A DNA stretch of 64,000 bases from Actinomadura xylanilytica (GTDB lineage: Bacteria; Actinomycetota; Actinomycetes; Streptosporangiales; Streptosporangiaceae), in the NCBI RefSeq assembly GCF_030283145.1, contig NZ_JASNWE010000009.1, forward strand, positions 1-64,000. The letters run 5' to 3'. A program made the translations under genes and the position numbers. The notes beneath the pieces were generated by a model. It saw only the letters and a program-made list of their open reading frames with translations. It was not told the DNA's origin and ran no database searches. Position 1 is the first letter of the stretch. The number at the start of each line of letters is the position of its first letter. Positions 38,101 through 47,354 of this stretch are shown one piece after another.

Positions 38101-39236
38101 GTGCGTCCTGCGACCTGGTGAACTCCTGCTACGTGCCGCACAACGCCAGGACGTTCGCCCACCCCAGCGCGGGACCGAAGGTCGTCAAACGGTTGCGGGA
38201 GCTGTACAGGCTCGCCCACCTGCGCGGACGGATGCACGTCACGGTGCGGGACCTGCGTTCCGCCCTGGCGTTCACGCTCACCTCCGGGAGGGACTGCGCG
38301 CAGATCCACGAGCTGTACCGAGGGGACGACATCCAGAAGATCCTCTCCGGCTTCTACTTCAACAGCTGGGCGGGAGCACCGGGGACCCGTGACCGGCTGC
38401 TGGCCTTCCTCCAGGAGGTCGATGTCGCCGCGGTGCCCGTCCCCGCGCTGGACCGGCGACTCGCGCACGTCGGTCCGGACGCCGGGCAGGCGATGATGAC
38501 CATCGACCGTCGCGGCGACTACGACATGTCCCTGCTCCGCACGCTCTTCCACCGTCTCACCGGGGACGCCGCGGTGCTCCGGGGAGGAGGGGACGACCAC
38601 GCGCGGTACCTGGCGTCCGTCCGCCGGAGGTTCTACTTCGAGGGGGTAGACGACAAGCGGTCACGGGCCATGTCCCCCTTCCGTTCGGCGGAGCGGTTCC
38701 TGTCGCTGCTGGAGCACCCAGAGCGGGCCGCGGCCCGGCTTCCGGACCTGATCGCGGCGATCAACCGCGGGGAAGGGCTGCCCGACCCGCGCAGCCTCGG
38801 CGACACCCTCGCCCTCCAGGTTCGCCAGGTATCGGGCGGGACGATCCGCAGCTACCGCCTCTTCCCCATCGATGCGCTGACGCTCACGCTGTCGGGCGGC
38901 GTCCCGTCCCCCTATCTGGAGCAGGAGCCGGACGGGCTGGTGCTCCGCTACCACGGTCCGGGAGGCCAGACCGCACGGCTCCGGATCCAACTGGACCTGT
39001 TCGAGCTGCTGTACCGCCTCCATGACGGCTACCTGCCGGGCATCGCCGAACAGCAGGGCCACTACCTGGGCCTGACGATCTTCAAGAACGAGCTCTCGGC
39101 CGCGCCTTACCAGGAGATCGTCCTGTCCGCGGGAGGACGCCGTCTGCACCGGGTCCGCCGTGAGCGCGGCGGGCGTCTCGTCATGGAGGGCATCGACATG
39201 CGAGGGCAGGAGACCGATGACTCTGCACCGCAGTGA
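35166..39236 (+). CDS. mad6: NERD nuclease-like / tandem kinase / P-loop ATPase (MADS MAD6), second copy
   Basis: The 1356-aa protein repeats the plan of 6465-10274. A NERD domain (1-170) has VDLIVVMPHSVCVIDVKG. A pseudokinase (about 190-455) has HRALSPAA and GFD in place of HRD and DFG. A second kinase (about 487-740) has HCDIKPGN and DFN. A STAND/AAA-like ATPase has TGNAGDGKTAF (about 817) and the same C-x2-C-x5-C cluster (ACASCDLVNSCY, near 980). HCD keeps the catalytic Asp, but DFN is unusual and may lower activity. The ribosome site before ATG 35166 is weak. The next gene overlaps by 20 bp. With the following two genes it matches mad6-mad7-mad8. Confidence 0.75.
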   Translation: MAVIVGGGPPVNDAERAAIAHLRDHGPDDWLVLHNIEIPVRGDMYEVDLIVVMPHSVCVIDVKGTRGRIEVSGRRWYPSNRGSFHSPVSKLRDHARALKGALTRRSPGLNRVFVDALVVLTADDAVLVDRSDRTDADAHDVASLDDLIPVLSDVSRVRNGFPRDMRRHGDEIIRTLQGVVRVTSGPPRFGNWVVRETLGGTEEVTEYRAANATVTSSQTVLLRVYKADPFQPEDVRAAERIAIANAYEVLAKMPPHECVVGCRDFFPTEDESQFVLVLDDVRGGALRLRLDNPRQALATDAKYRLIADLLRGLAHAHGHRVIHRALSPAAVLVADSGRGMLTGFDYARPEGPRSHTVVDRLADALDPAYVAPECQSRAQAMSRASDVYAAGVIAFQVLTGELPFASTSDQYEKGSVLPAEPLEAAGSPERIAELLGRMCAPAPSTRPSAAEALRALAGATRRHTGRDSTPKVDYRNLPEGHQLTRKYTIQRRLGRPGSFGAAYQVYDNLAGADRVVKIVDRDRESLVERLRHEYQILLGLRPHPNVIKVEGADYLDGGETPYLVFEYVEGQDVGALVDERSLGPADAVKLGVEVARGLAFLHESGIFHCDIKPGNLLWTDRGCKIIDFNVSASAGSSMSKAGGTTKYVPPDQNNRVPPTAIDLVDRDVYALGVTLYQVLTGRYPFASGRPALGEQPVDPRSLTGLSELSDALVDTVKKAIAPLRSARYGDAAEFLTALEAIGEVHRRPPAPPPEPRPVVSARNVNPFVAHLQTLYSQSTSSNAGTRGRDPYDVYVATALDDRLIPDVLAGQYRLVVITGNAGDGKTAFLEHLIAAAIDRGAAPGAPRDNGADVRLLNGRWLRTNYDGSQDEGDKANDDVLADFFEPFAEGAAAGPGDPETRLIAINEGRLVDFLTTHNERFASLASTLLASLDGELPPRDIAVVNLNRRSVVAGADGLSGPIFDRMLARMTHDRFWEACASCDLVNSCYVPHNARTFAHPSAGPKVVKRLRELYRLAHLRGRMHVTVRDLRSALAFTLTSGRDCAQIHELYRGDDIQKILSGFYFNSWAGAPGTRDRLLAFLQEVDVAAVPVPALDRRLAHVGPDAGQAMMTIDRRGDYDMSLLRTLFHRLTGDAAVLRGGGDDHARYLASVRRRFYFEGVDDKRSRAMSPFRSAERFLSLLEHPERAAARLPDLIAAINRGEGLPDPRSLGDTLALQVRQVSGGTIRSYRLFPIDALTLTLSGGVPSPYLEQEPDGLVLRYHGPGGQTARLRIQLDLFELLYRLHDGYLPGIAEQQGHYLGLTIFKNELSAAPYQEIVLSAGGRRLHRVRRERGGRLVMEGIDMRGQETDDSAPQ

Positions 39237-40824
39237 CAAGGAGTTCCGCCACCCCGGCATCAGCTATCTGGACTACAAGCAGATGGAGATGGACCGGGTC
39301 CTGACCGGCTTCCTGCCCCGGCTCTGGTGGGACGGCAGGTCCAGCATCGTCTCGCGTTCCGCAGACCTCGACGTGGACGACTTCGTCGACACCTTGCGGG
39401 AGCATCCGGAGTCCTTCGCCGGCTTCGATCCGGACACCACCCACCGTTGGCTTGAGACCCACCTGCTGGACGTGGTCAACCGGGGCAAGGCGACGCAGGC
39501 CGTGGCGGGTCTGCGCCCCCTGCACGGTTTCACCTACCGGTTCAGGAACGCGCGCCGGTCGCGCGCCTACGGGGCGGACGAGCAGCTTTACGAGATGATC
39601 TCCCACGCCTCCGACCCGCGGCGCGGCGTCCGGACACTCGAACACTTGAAGAACTTCTTCTTCGACGGGCTGGACAAGCGCACCGAAACGCCGATGTCGG
39701 ACGCTGATATCGACGTGGAGACGCAGGCGCTCATCAACCTCTCCGAGGCGGTGAAGCGGGACATCACCGACCGGCCTGCGAGCGCCAAGGACCGGCGCTC
39801 CTACCCACCGCTCTATCCGGAGGCGTCCGACCTCCTGGTGGAGGACGTCCTCCGCCTGCTGTTCCACCGCGACCTGATCCCGCGGTCGGTGCTCGTCGAC
39901 TACCTCAAGATCCTCTTCGCCTTCCACCTGGCGCTCTACCACCTGCGGATCCTGAAACTGCTGCCGTCCCTGGTCCGCTGCGCTCCCGCGCGCCCAGGCG
40001 GAGGACTCTTCCTCGACGTCGTGGGGATCCCCGGCACGCCGACGGCCCGGCTGGCCGAACGGAGCGCGGCGGTGTGGTTCGGCCGCATCCCCGACTTCGT
40101 CCGGGCCACGTTCACCGTGAAGCGGCTCGACGACCTCGCGCGGCATCTGGTGCGGCGCGGCACCCTCCGCACTCCGGTGCGCGGCTTCTTCACGGTCGAG
40201 GACCTGTTGGGCCTGCTCGCCCCCGCCCACAAAGAGGAGCGCGACAGGTTCGCCGGCGGCCGGCTGGCGGTCATCGAGAGCTCCCGGGGGGCTGATGCGG
40301 AGATCGACGCCGAGATCGAGCAGATCCTGCAACTCGGCCTTGACGACTTCACCGCCTACATCGAGGTCATCACCGCCTACCGCGTCGCCTTCCACCGCAA
40401 GTACCTGACCGGATGCCTCGACTCGCTCCTGCTGAAGAACCGGCCCGGTGCGGTGATCGCGCAGCCGAGGCGCGGTGACCGCCGCTTCATCCTGGACAGC
40501 CGCCTGCTTGAGGTGCTGCTCCAGCTGTCGCTGCTCAGACTTGGGGACGACGGCGAGTTCTCTACCGCGTCCCTGCGCGTGGACGAGTTCCTCACCATTC
40601 TCCGGGAGCGGTACGGGCTGCACATCGACAGGCTTCCGTCGGGTGACGGCTTCGACCGCCCGACGATCGACGACCAGGCCGCGCTACGCGCAAACACTGA
40701 CGCGTTCACCGCCAGACTTCGGGAGATCGGCTTCTACTCGGACATGTCCGACGCCTACCTGACGCAGACGATCACCCCGCGCTACACGGTGACGGCCGAC
40801 CGCTCCCAGGGGAGGGACGCATGA
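39217..40824 (+). CDS. mad7: Unknown middle protein of the kinase cassette (MADS MAD7), second copy
   Basis: ATG 39217 follows CAGGAGA by about 4 bp and lies inside the end of the kinase gene; the longer frame to 39160 is unlikely. The 535-aa product is mainly helical. Residues GFTYRFRNARRSRAYGADEQ and the tail with YGLHIDRLP and DDQAALRANTDAFTARLREI match the 10271-11902 product. No enzymatic motif is visible. ATGA overlap leads into the HerA-like gene, so a fixed subunit ratio is likely. Confidence 0.65.
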   Translation: MTLHRSDKEFRHPGISYLDYKQMEMDRVLTGFLPRLWWDGRSSIVSRSADLDVDDFVDTLREHPESFAGFDPDTTHRWLETHLLDVVNRGKATQAVAGLRPLHGFTYRFRNARRSRAYGADEQLYEMISHASDPRRGVRTLEHLKNFFFDGLDKRTETPMSDADIDVETQALINLSEAVKRDITDRPASAKDRRSYPPLYPEASDLLVEDVLRLLFHRDLIPRSVLVDYLKILFAFHLALYHLRILKLLPSLVRCAPARPGGGLFLDVVGIPGTPTARLAERSAAVWFGRIPDFVRATFTVKRLDDLARHLVRRGTLRTPVRGFFTVEDLLGLLAPAHKEERDRFAGGRLAVIESSRGADAEIDAEIEQILQLGLDDFTAYIEVITAYRVAFHRKYLTGCLDSLLLKNRPGAVIAQPRRGDRRFILDSRLLEVLLQLSLLRLGDDGEFSTASLRVDEFLTILRERYGLHIDRLPSGDGFDRPTIDDQAALRANTDAFTARLREIGFYSDMSDAYLTQTITPRYTVTADRSQGRDA

Positions 40825-43800
40825 GCGCCGGACTGAGAGAACTGCAGGAGCAGGATGTCGAGACCGCACTGGAACGGGTCCTCGTCCCGCGGCTGTCCGG
40901 TCAGCTGGCGGCTCGGCTGCCGGGGCATTGCATGCGGGTCACCGAGATCGAGACCTCGCTCGCGGTTCGGCTGTGCCGGCGCGTGCGGAGCGCCGTCGAC
41001 AACGGCGCCCGCGTGCTCGTGCTCGGCTCCGAGCCGGCCGTCCCGGCGGACGTCGCCGTCACCGGTACCAAACTCGTGGAACTGCGCAACCCTGATGCGC
41101 AAGGACGGCAGCGCCCCCCGCTCCTGGTCTTCGTCCCGCCGGGCACGCACGCCAGCGCGGAAGACTCGTTCGGCGTGGCCACCTTCGAGGAACTGGTCCT
41201 CGGCGACGTCTACGCCGAACTGGCCGCAAGGCTCCTCGCCGAACTCCCCGACGCCCTTCGCCGCGGCATCGAGGAGATGTTCACGGTCATCGAGGACCAG
41301 GGTTGGCCTTACGCGGGGGACTACGCGCGGTCCCGGTACCTGCTGACGATCCAGCTCAATGACAACGATCCGCTGGCGGCGGGCGCGGCCGTCTTCGAGC
41401 TGGGGCTGGTGCCTGATTTCGAGCTGTTCGCCGATCCTGCCCGAGTCCAGACCCGCATCGGGCGGAACATCGGGCACACGCGGGTGCTGTCGGCCACGGA
41501 GCGTCCCGAACGTCAGCGAGTGATCGAACTCGGACTGACCGACCCCCATTTCCGGCAGAGGCTGGCCGAGTTCCTCGTGCGGACCGGGCTGGAGGACGCC
41601 CGGGCCTGGACGCGGCGGATCGTCGTCGATCGCGAGAACTGGAACCTCGCCTTCCAGCATTGGCCGCTGCGCGAGGAACAGCCCACCGAGGTGCTGCGCA
41701 TCGTCGTCGGCGACCTCGACCTGCCGAAGGCCGGTGACTCGCCCGGGCACGCGGACCACGCCGTCCTGCGGAACATGACCGGACAGCCGTTCCTCCACGG
41801 CGGCAAGCAGGGGCAGAACCAGCTTCCGCTGACGTTCACCGTGGATCCGCACCCCCGGCGGGTGCCCGGCCTCGCCAAGTTCATCGTCCAACTGGTCTCC
41901 GAGGAATCCGGCCCGACCGGCGTGGCGGCGACGGTCCGGCTCGGCAAGACCGCGAAGAACACCTACAAGGCCGCGCTCAAGAAGCTCCGTTCGGCGGAAC
42001 TGGAGCAGGGATGGCACTTCGTCCGGGTGATGCCGCAGGACGCCGAAGGCGTTCCCCTGCCGGTCGAGACGGCTCACGACGGCGCCGACCTCGGCAACGA
42101 GAGCGACCGCTTCATGGTGGTCACCGACGACGACTTCGAGGACACCCCACCACCGCAACGCGTCAGCAGAGAGGCCGGCGTCAGCCAGGCGCTCCGGCGG
42201 TTGGAGTTCAAGTCGTTGGAGGAGGCCCGCGACTGGCGGAGCGTCGCGTGTAAGAGTGTGGCCTGGAAGAACGCCGACGGTACGGGCAGGCATGTGCTGC
42301 GGGCGGCGTTCGGCGCACACGGCTCGGCCGAGATACCGCTTGCTCCGCCGCTCCTGGAGGTGCAGCGCCGCCTGCTCGCCGAACCCGATCGGCTGCGTCG
42401 GTGGAGGCTCCCCGTCAATGTCGACCAGGCCGGAGATCCCCTTCCCGAGGTCTTGCCCGTACCGGGCACGGGCGACGACGTGGTGGACGCCTTCATCGCA
42501 GCGCGCCGTGCCGTGCTGGGCGCCATCAGACGCGACGACGGACTGGTCGTCGAGGGGAGAGATCTGCTCGGCCTTCGGGAGGAGATTCAGGCGTACGCCG
42601 AGTCGTACGGCGAGGTCCTGGCCTGGCAGCTCCGCTGTGCCGAGCGGGCCGGCGAGAACCGTCAGACCGAACTGCTCCGGGAGATGGCGGCGCTGCTCCA
42701 GGTCGACACCGTCGAAGTCGGCTTCACGGACCCGGACGGTGCTCTGCGAGAGGTCGTACTCGTCGCCCCCACCCATCCGCTGCGGCTGCTGTGGCTGCTG
42801 ACCTGGTCGGAGCTCGGTCGCCGTTGGCTTGAGAACGCCAGAGAGAACGAGGCCGCCGTGATCGCCGCGGCGGAGCGGACCCTCGCCGGTCTGACCCCGC
42901 TCGGCTTCCCGCTCGTCGTCCCCCGGCACGGCGGGGCCCTGGCCATCGCGGCCGGAGACCTCAACCCCTACTGGGGCGTGTGCCTGCCGACCGGCACCGA
43001 CGACCCGCAAGGACTGCTCTCGGCACTCGCCGCCGGGCTGCGCCTGCCGGAACGGTGGAGCGGCGGTCAGGCGATCTCGGGACGGGCGTTGGCCGATCGG
43101 GTCGAGCGCTACCTTCGCCTCCACCCGTATGTCGACACACTGGTGATCAGTGCGGTCAACGCGGGACGAGCCGAGCATCTCGTCGACATGCTGATCGAAC
43201 TCCAACGGCGGAAGGGACTGGCGGACGTCAACTACGACATTCGCCTCTTCGCCTCCGATCCGCAGGCCACCGGCAACGGGGAGGCCCTCGCCGAACTGCT
43301 GCGCGGCGAGGGCGGATCAGCGGCCGAAGCCGAGACCTTCCATACACGCCGGCCCTCGGGCCTCATCCCCAAACTGGCGGTCGCCGTCCGGCCGCTGCAC
43401 GAATTCCGCTCCGCGACCGACGAGCATGCGGCGCACCTGACCCTGCTCTTCGACGCCTTCAGCGGCGAGAGCTTCGACGCGGCGCCCGCCGCCGCTCTCG
43501 GCATGACGCCGGTACACGGTCTCGTCCAGGATGTGTCCGTGGCCTTCGTCGAGGACGAGGAGACCGTCACGTGGCACAAACAGCCAAGGCACGGCCCCGC
43601 CCATCCGATCGTGGGAGCGGAGGAGCTGTCCGACCTGCTGTCAGCGCTTCCCGCGACGATCTCACAGGCGGCGGCCGCGGTCACGACCGGGCAGGTGGGC
43701 ACCGGCTTCGTGCCCCGAGTCACGCTCACGCTCGATGCCCGAGACGGCACCCTGCTCCATCAGGCGCACCGTTCCAGCGACTGGGTGATCATCGTCGACC

Positions 43801-46220
43801 GGACGCTGGGTGTCGAGTACTTCGACAGTCCCAGCAGCGAACGGCGGCCCGACTATGTGATCGACTTCGATGTCGAAGGCGCCGAGGGGCTGGGGCACCA
43901 TCTGGTGATCAGTTCCCGGTCGGTGGACGAACTGCGCGCCCTGCTCGCACCGGTCTGTACTCAGCACGGATTCACCATCGACACCCGGCATACCGGGACG
44001 TTCTTTGAACAATTGCGGCTGCTGTCGGGACGGCTCGCGTTCAAACTGGCCTCCAGCGCGCCGACTCAGCGGACCGAAGTCCTGGGGCTCGCGCTGGCCA
44101 GGCTCTTCCTCGACTACCAGAACGTTCTCGCCGACCAGATCCTCGTCCCGCTCGACGCCCATCTCGGGTTGTACCGGGAGTCGCGTAAGCGGGCCGACGA
44201 AGTGGGGGAGTCGGTGAGTTTGAAGCGCACCGATCTGGCCCTGCTGAGCCTCGACGCCCGCCGACGCGCCATCACGTGCCGCTTGGTCGAGGTGAAGTGC
44301 TACGGCAGTCTGGAGGGGCTGTCCGCCTACGAACAGCTCAAGAGCCACATGATTGAGCAACTCGACCGTAGTCAGACGGTGCTGGCAGAGCATTTCGACC
44401 CGCACCGGAGTCAGCCCGACCGGCCCGACCGGGCAGTGCGCAACGCCGAACTCGCGACGCTTCTGCACTTCTACGTCGGGCGCGCCGTCCGGCACGGCAC
44501 CATGCGCTCGGACGCAGCCGCCGAGGCGCGCTGGCTGCTCGACCGGCTCGACGCGGGATACCGGCTGGAGTTCACCCGCACCGGACTGATCTTCGACCTC
44601 TCTGGACGGGGGACGGGTTCGGAGCACGAGGCGGGTGTCGAGTTCCATCGGATCGGACGGGACCTGGCGGAGGAACTCCTCGATGCGGTTCCGACAGATC
44701 AGGTACCGGCGGCGGAGGGGACGTCCAGCCTCAGCAGCCTCGAACTGACCGTGCCGCGCCTTCACGAGGCCGCGTTCCGCGCCCCGGCCCGCCGCCACGA
44801 CACCCCCGAAGAGCCGGTCCGGATCGAGCCGGACGAACTCGCGGACGACACCGCACCGGCGAGCGCTGAATCTGGGACCGAGCCACCGGTGGCGGACCAC
44901 GAACCGCCGATCACCACCTCTGCGCCGTCGGCCGACGAAGTAGCGTCCGGCGCCGACCTTGGACCCGCCGACAGTCTCGCGTCCGACCATGAACGGGAAG
45001 TAGACAGATCCTCGGCGGAACCCGAAACCCCGCCGGTGTATCTGGGGTCGAGCGGCCCATCGCCGCAATACGGCGTCATAGGCCAGGTTGCGGGGCGCTC
45101 AGTCGCCCTCGACCTCAATGAGACGCACACGATCAGCCTTTTCGGAGTCCAGGGCGGCGGCAAGAGCTACACGCTCGGATCGATCATCGAGGCCGCCTCG
45201 CTGCCGGCACCGCCGGTCAACGAGCTTCCCCGTCCTCTCGCCACCATCGTTTTCCACTACAGCCCTACGCTGGACTACGCACCCGAGTTCACCAGCATGC
45301 TCGCCCCCAACGACGACGCCGAGCAGGTGCGCGTTCTCGACGAGACCTATGCCGGACGGCCCGCCGCTCTCACCGACGTGGTGATGCTCGTCCCCGAGGA
45401 TCAACTGGAGCGGCGTCGCCACGAATACCCCCGAGTTCAAGTCCTGCCGTTGAAGTTCGGATCGGCCGAGCTCCGCGCCGAGCACTGGCGCTTTCTCATG
45501 GGGGCGATCGGGAATCAGTCCACATACATCCGGCAGCTTCAACGGATCATGAAGGCGCATCGAAGGAATCTACGCCTGGATGTCATCCGCGACGGTGTGG
45601 AGCAGTCGGCCATGTCCGACAGCCTCAAGCAACTGGCTCAACAGCGCTTGGACCTGGCGGCCGATTACATCGATGACGACGCGCGCGTGAAGCAACTCGT
45701 CCGCCCCGGTCGCGTGATCATCGTCGACCTGCGCGACGAGTTCATTGAAAAAGACGAAGCGCTCGGCCTGTTCGTTGTCCTCATGCAGTTGTTCGCCGAG
45801 GCCCGAGGTGATGATGAGCGCTTCAATAAGCTGGTCGTTTTCGACGAGGCCCACAAGTACATCGAGAGCCCCGATCTTGTCGACGGCCTGGTTCAGAGCG
45901 TCCGGGAGATGCGGCACAAGGGCATGAGCGTTCTCGTTGCCAGTCAGGACCCACCTTCGGTGCCAATCTCGCTGATCGAACTGTCCAACCATGTGATCCT
46001 GCACAAGTTCACGTCGCCGGCCTGGCTGAAGCACCTGCAGAAGGCCAATGCGTCACTCGCCGACCTGACGCCGGCGAGGATGGCGGGTCTGGTGCCCGGA
46101 GAAGCGTACGTCTGGTCGAACAAGGCCACCGACGCGGCCTTTACGCGTGGTGCAGTAAAGGTGCGTCTGCGCCCTCGAATAACCAAGCACGGCGGCGGAA
46201 CGAAGACCGCCACCTCGTAA
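40821..46220 (+). CDS. mad8: Giant HerA-like ATPase with nuclease-like motif (MADS MAD8), second copy
   Basis: The 1799-aa protein is homologous to 11899-16749. Shared points are PGHCMRV near the start, APTHPLRLLW, SDWVIIVDRTLG and a PD-(D/E)xK-like RTDLALLSL, then ITCRLVEVKCYG (about 1135-1160). The C-terminal motor has FGVQGGGKSYTLG (about 1445) and Walker B LVVFDEAHKYIE (about 1672), with LVASQDPPSVP as sensor. An acidic, disordered linker (about 1330-1405) separates nuclease and motor. It probably forms a hexameric DNA translocase that cuts non-self DNA under control of the kinase. It is the last gene of the second cassette. Confidence 0.7.
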   Translation: MSAGLRELQEQDVETALERVLVPRLSGQLAARLPGHCMRVTEIETSLAVRLCRRVRSAVDNGARVLVLGSEPAVPADVAVTGTKLVELRNPDAQGRQRPPLLVFVPPGTHASAEDSFGVATFEELVLGDVYAELAARLLAELPDALRRGIEEMFTVIEDQGWPYAGDYARSRYLLTIQLNDNDPLAAGAAVFELGLVPDFELFADPARVQTRIGRNIGHTRVLSATERPERQRVIELGLTDPHFRQRLAEFLVRTGLEDARAWTRRIVVDRENWNLAFQHWPLREEQPTEVLRIVVGDLDLPKAGDSPGHADHAVLRNMTGQPFLHGGKQGQNQLPLTFTVDPHPRRVPGLAKFIVQLVSEESGPTGVAATVRLGKTAKNTYKAALKKLRSAELEQGWHFVRVMPQDAEGVPLPVETAHDGADLGNESDRFMVVTDDDFEDTPPPQRVSREAGVSQALRRLEFKSLEEARDWRSVACKSVAWKNADGTGRHVLRAAFGAHGSAEIPLAPPLLEVQRRLLAEPDRLRRWRLPVNVDQAGDPLPEVLPVPGTGDDVVDAFIAARRAVLGAIRRDDGLVVEGRDLLGLREEIQAYAESYGEVLAWQLRCAERAGENRQTELLREMAALLQVDTVEVGFTDPDGALREVVLVAPTHPLRLLWLLTWSELGRRWLENARENEAAVIAAAERTLAGLTPLGFPLVVPRHGGALAIAAGDLNPYWGVCLPTGTDDPQGLLSALAAGLRLPERWSGGQAISGRALADRVERYLRLHPYVDTLVISAVNAGRAEHLVDMLIELQRRKGLADVNYDIRLFASDPQATGNGEALAELLRGEGGSAAEAETFHTRRPSGLIPKLAVAVRPLHEFRSATDEHAAHLTLLFDAFSGESFDAAPAAALGMTPVHGLVQDVSVAFVEDEETVTWHKQPRHGPAHPIVGAEELSDLLSALPATISQAAAAVTTGQVGTGFVPRVTLTLDARDGTLLHQAHRSSDWVIIVDRTLGVEYFDSPSSERRPDYVIDFDVEGAEGLGHHLVISSRSVDELRALLAPVCTQHGFTIDTRHTGTFFEQLRLLSGRLAFKLASSAPTQRTEVLGLALARLFLDYQNVLADQILVPLDAHLGLYRESRKRADEVGESVSLKRTDLALLSLDARRRAITCRLVEVKCYGSLEGLSAYEQLKSHMIEQLDRSQTVLAEHFDPHRSQPDRPDRAVRNAELATLLHFYVGRAVRHGTMRSDAAAEARWLLDRLDAGYRLEFTRTGLIFDLSGRGTGSEHEAGVEFHRIGRDLAEELLDAVPTDQVPAAEGTSSLSSLELTVPRLHEAAFRAPARRHDTPEEPVRIEPDELADDTAPASAESGTEPPVADHEPPITTSAPSADEVASGADLGPADSLASDHEREVDRSSAEPETPPVYLGSSGPSPQYGVIGQVAGRSVALDLNETHTISLFGVQGGGKSYTLGSIIEAASLPAPPVNELPRPLATIVFHYSPTLDYAPEFTSMLAPNDDAEQVRVLDETYAGRPAALTDVVMLVPEDQLERRRHEYPRVQVLPLKFGSAELRAEHWRFLMGAIGNQSTYIRQLQRIMKAHRRNLRLDVIRDGVEQSAMSDSLKQLAQQRLDLAADYIDDDARVKQLVRPGRVIIVDLRDEFIEKDEALGLFVVLMQLFAEARGDDERFNKLVVFDEAHKYIESPDLVDGLVQSVREMRHKGMSVLVASQDPPSVPISLIELSNHVILHKFTSPAWLKHLQKANASLADLTPARMAGLVPGEAYVWSNKATDAAFTRGAVKVRLRPRITKHGGGTKTATS

Positions 46221-46540
46221 TGGAACAGGATGCGGAGTTCGGGCATCATGACAACGTGGTCGGCGGCTGCAGGCGGTCATCTTCTGTACTGGTTGCGTAC
46301 GCCGGTTGCGGCGGCGGGGAACGGTCTGGTCGAGTGGACCGGGGTGCCGGTTTCACCCCCGCAGACCCAGTGAGGTTTCTCGGCAAGTCCGATTGGGACA
46401 ACAGGGATTTTCGAGGCATGAACGGGCACGGGCAGGCAGGCGCGCGGACACATCGGAACACCTCGAAACGGGCGTCGAGCCCCCAGGTAGAGAGGTCTTT
46501 GTGAAAGAATCCCGTCTCTGCCCGAAAGGCTCCATTTGGT
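46221..46540. other. Intergenic region after mad8
   Basis: No gene is seen in 320 bp. The last part (about 46500-46540) looks like the non-coding left flank of the decayed IS5-like element that follows. Several overlapping frames exist but have no ribosome site or family match. Confidence 0.35.
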
Positions 46541-47319
46541 CACCTACCCTGCCATGCTCGACGTTTCGCGTGAACTCATCCGGTACGTGGCCGGCCTGCT
46601 GCGCGCCGAGCGCTGAGCCCGCGGCGCCGGCCGTGGAACACGCGCGCTGAGCTGCTGGGCTCAGGCGGTCTTCGTCATCGCCTGGTTCCGCGACCGCCCC
46701 AACCTGTACCGGCACGGCACCGCGTTCGGGATCTCCCAGGCCACCGCCTACCGGTACCTGCACGAGGCTCCCCAACGTGCCGTCGCCGACGGGCTGGGGC
46801 ACCTGATCCTGGACGGGAAGACATTCGACACCGACCGGTGCCGCCTGAGCACCATCAGCGTCAAGGGCGAGCAGATCGATTCCTGGCGCTCGGGAAAGAC
46901 CCACGACTTCGGCGGCAACGTCCAGGCCCTGTTCGAACCGGACGGGTTCCCGATCTGGACCAGCGACGTCGAACCCGGCCACACCGTCGACATCACCGCC
47001 GCCCGCGCCCACGTGCTGCCCGCCGCGCGCCCGGCCGCACGCGCACTGCCGATCCTGGCCGACCCCGGCTGACGATGGTGCAGGCCACGGTGTCCATATG
47101 CCGTTCAAGCAGCCCACCGGCGGCGGCGAACTCCACGTCGACAACCGCACCTACAACGCCCTGCTGCGCGCGCTGCGCAGCCTGGACGAACGCGGCTTCG
47201 CTCTGCTCACCGAACGCTGGACCACGCTCCAGCACATCACCCTCAGCCCCGGCCGGATCGGCGATCTCGTCCGGGCCGCCCTCGTCCTGGTCCAGCTCGA
47301 ACACCGCCGGATCACCTGA
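46541..47319 (+). pseudogene. Decayed IS5-family transposase
   Basis: Pieces of one DDE transposase can be read across at least two frames. They are PAMLDVSRELIRYVAGLLRA, then SCWAQAVFVIAWFRDRPNLY and FGISQATAYRYLHEAP (helix-turn-helix), then HLILDGKTFDTDRC with SVKGEQIDSWRSGKTHDFGG (first Asp), and WTSDVEPGHTVDITAARAH. A stop after ILADPG is followed in another frame by MPFKQPTGGGELHVDNRTYN and DERGFALLTERWTTLQ. Some internal sequence is missing. It belongs to the IS5-like group common in Streptomyces and cannot be functional. Confidence 0.75.
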
Positions 47320-47354
47320 AAGTCAGCGAGTAAACGTCACTGGGCGGATGGGAA

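Noticed and set aside
40782..43205. 807-aa minus-strand frame opposite mad8
   Set aside because: Shadow frame without any family signature; overlaps the end of mad7 too.
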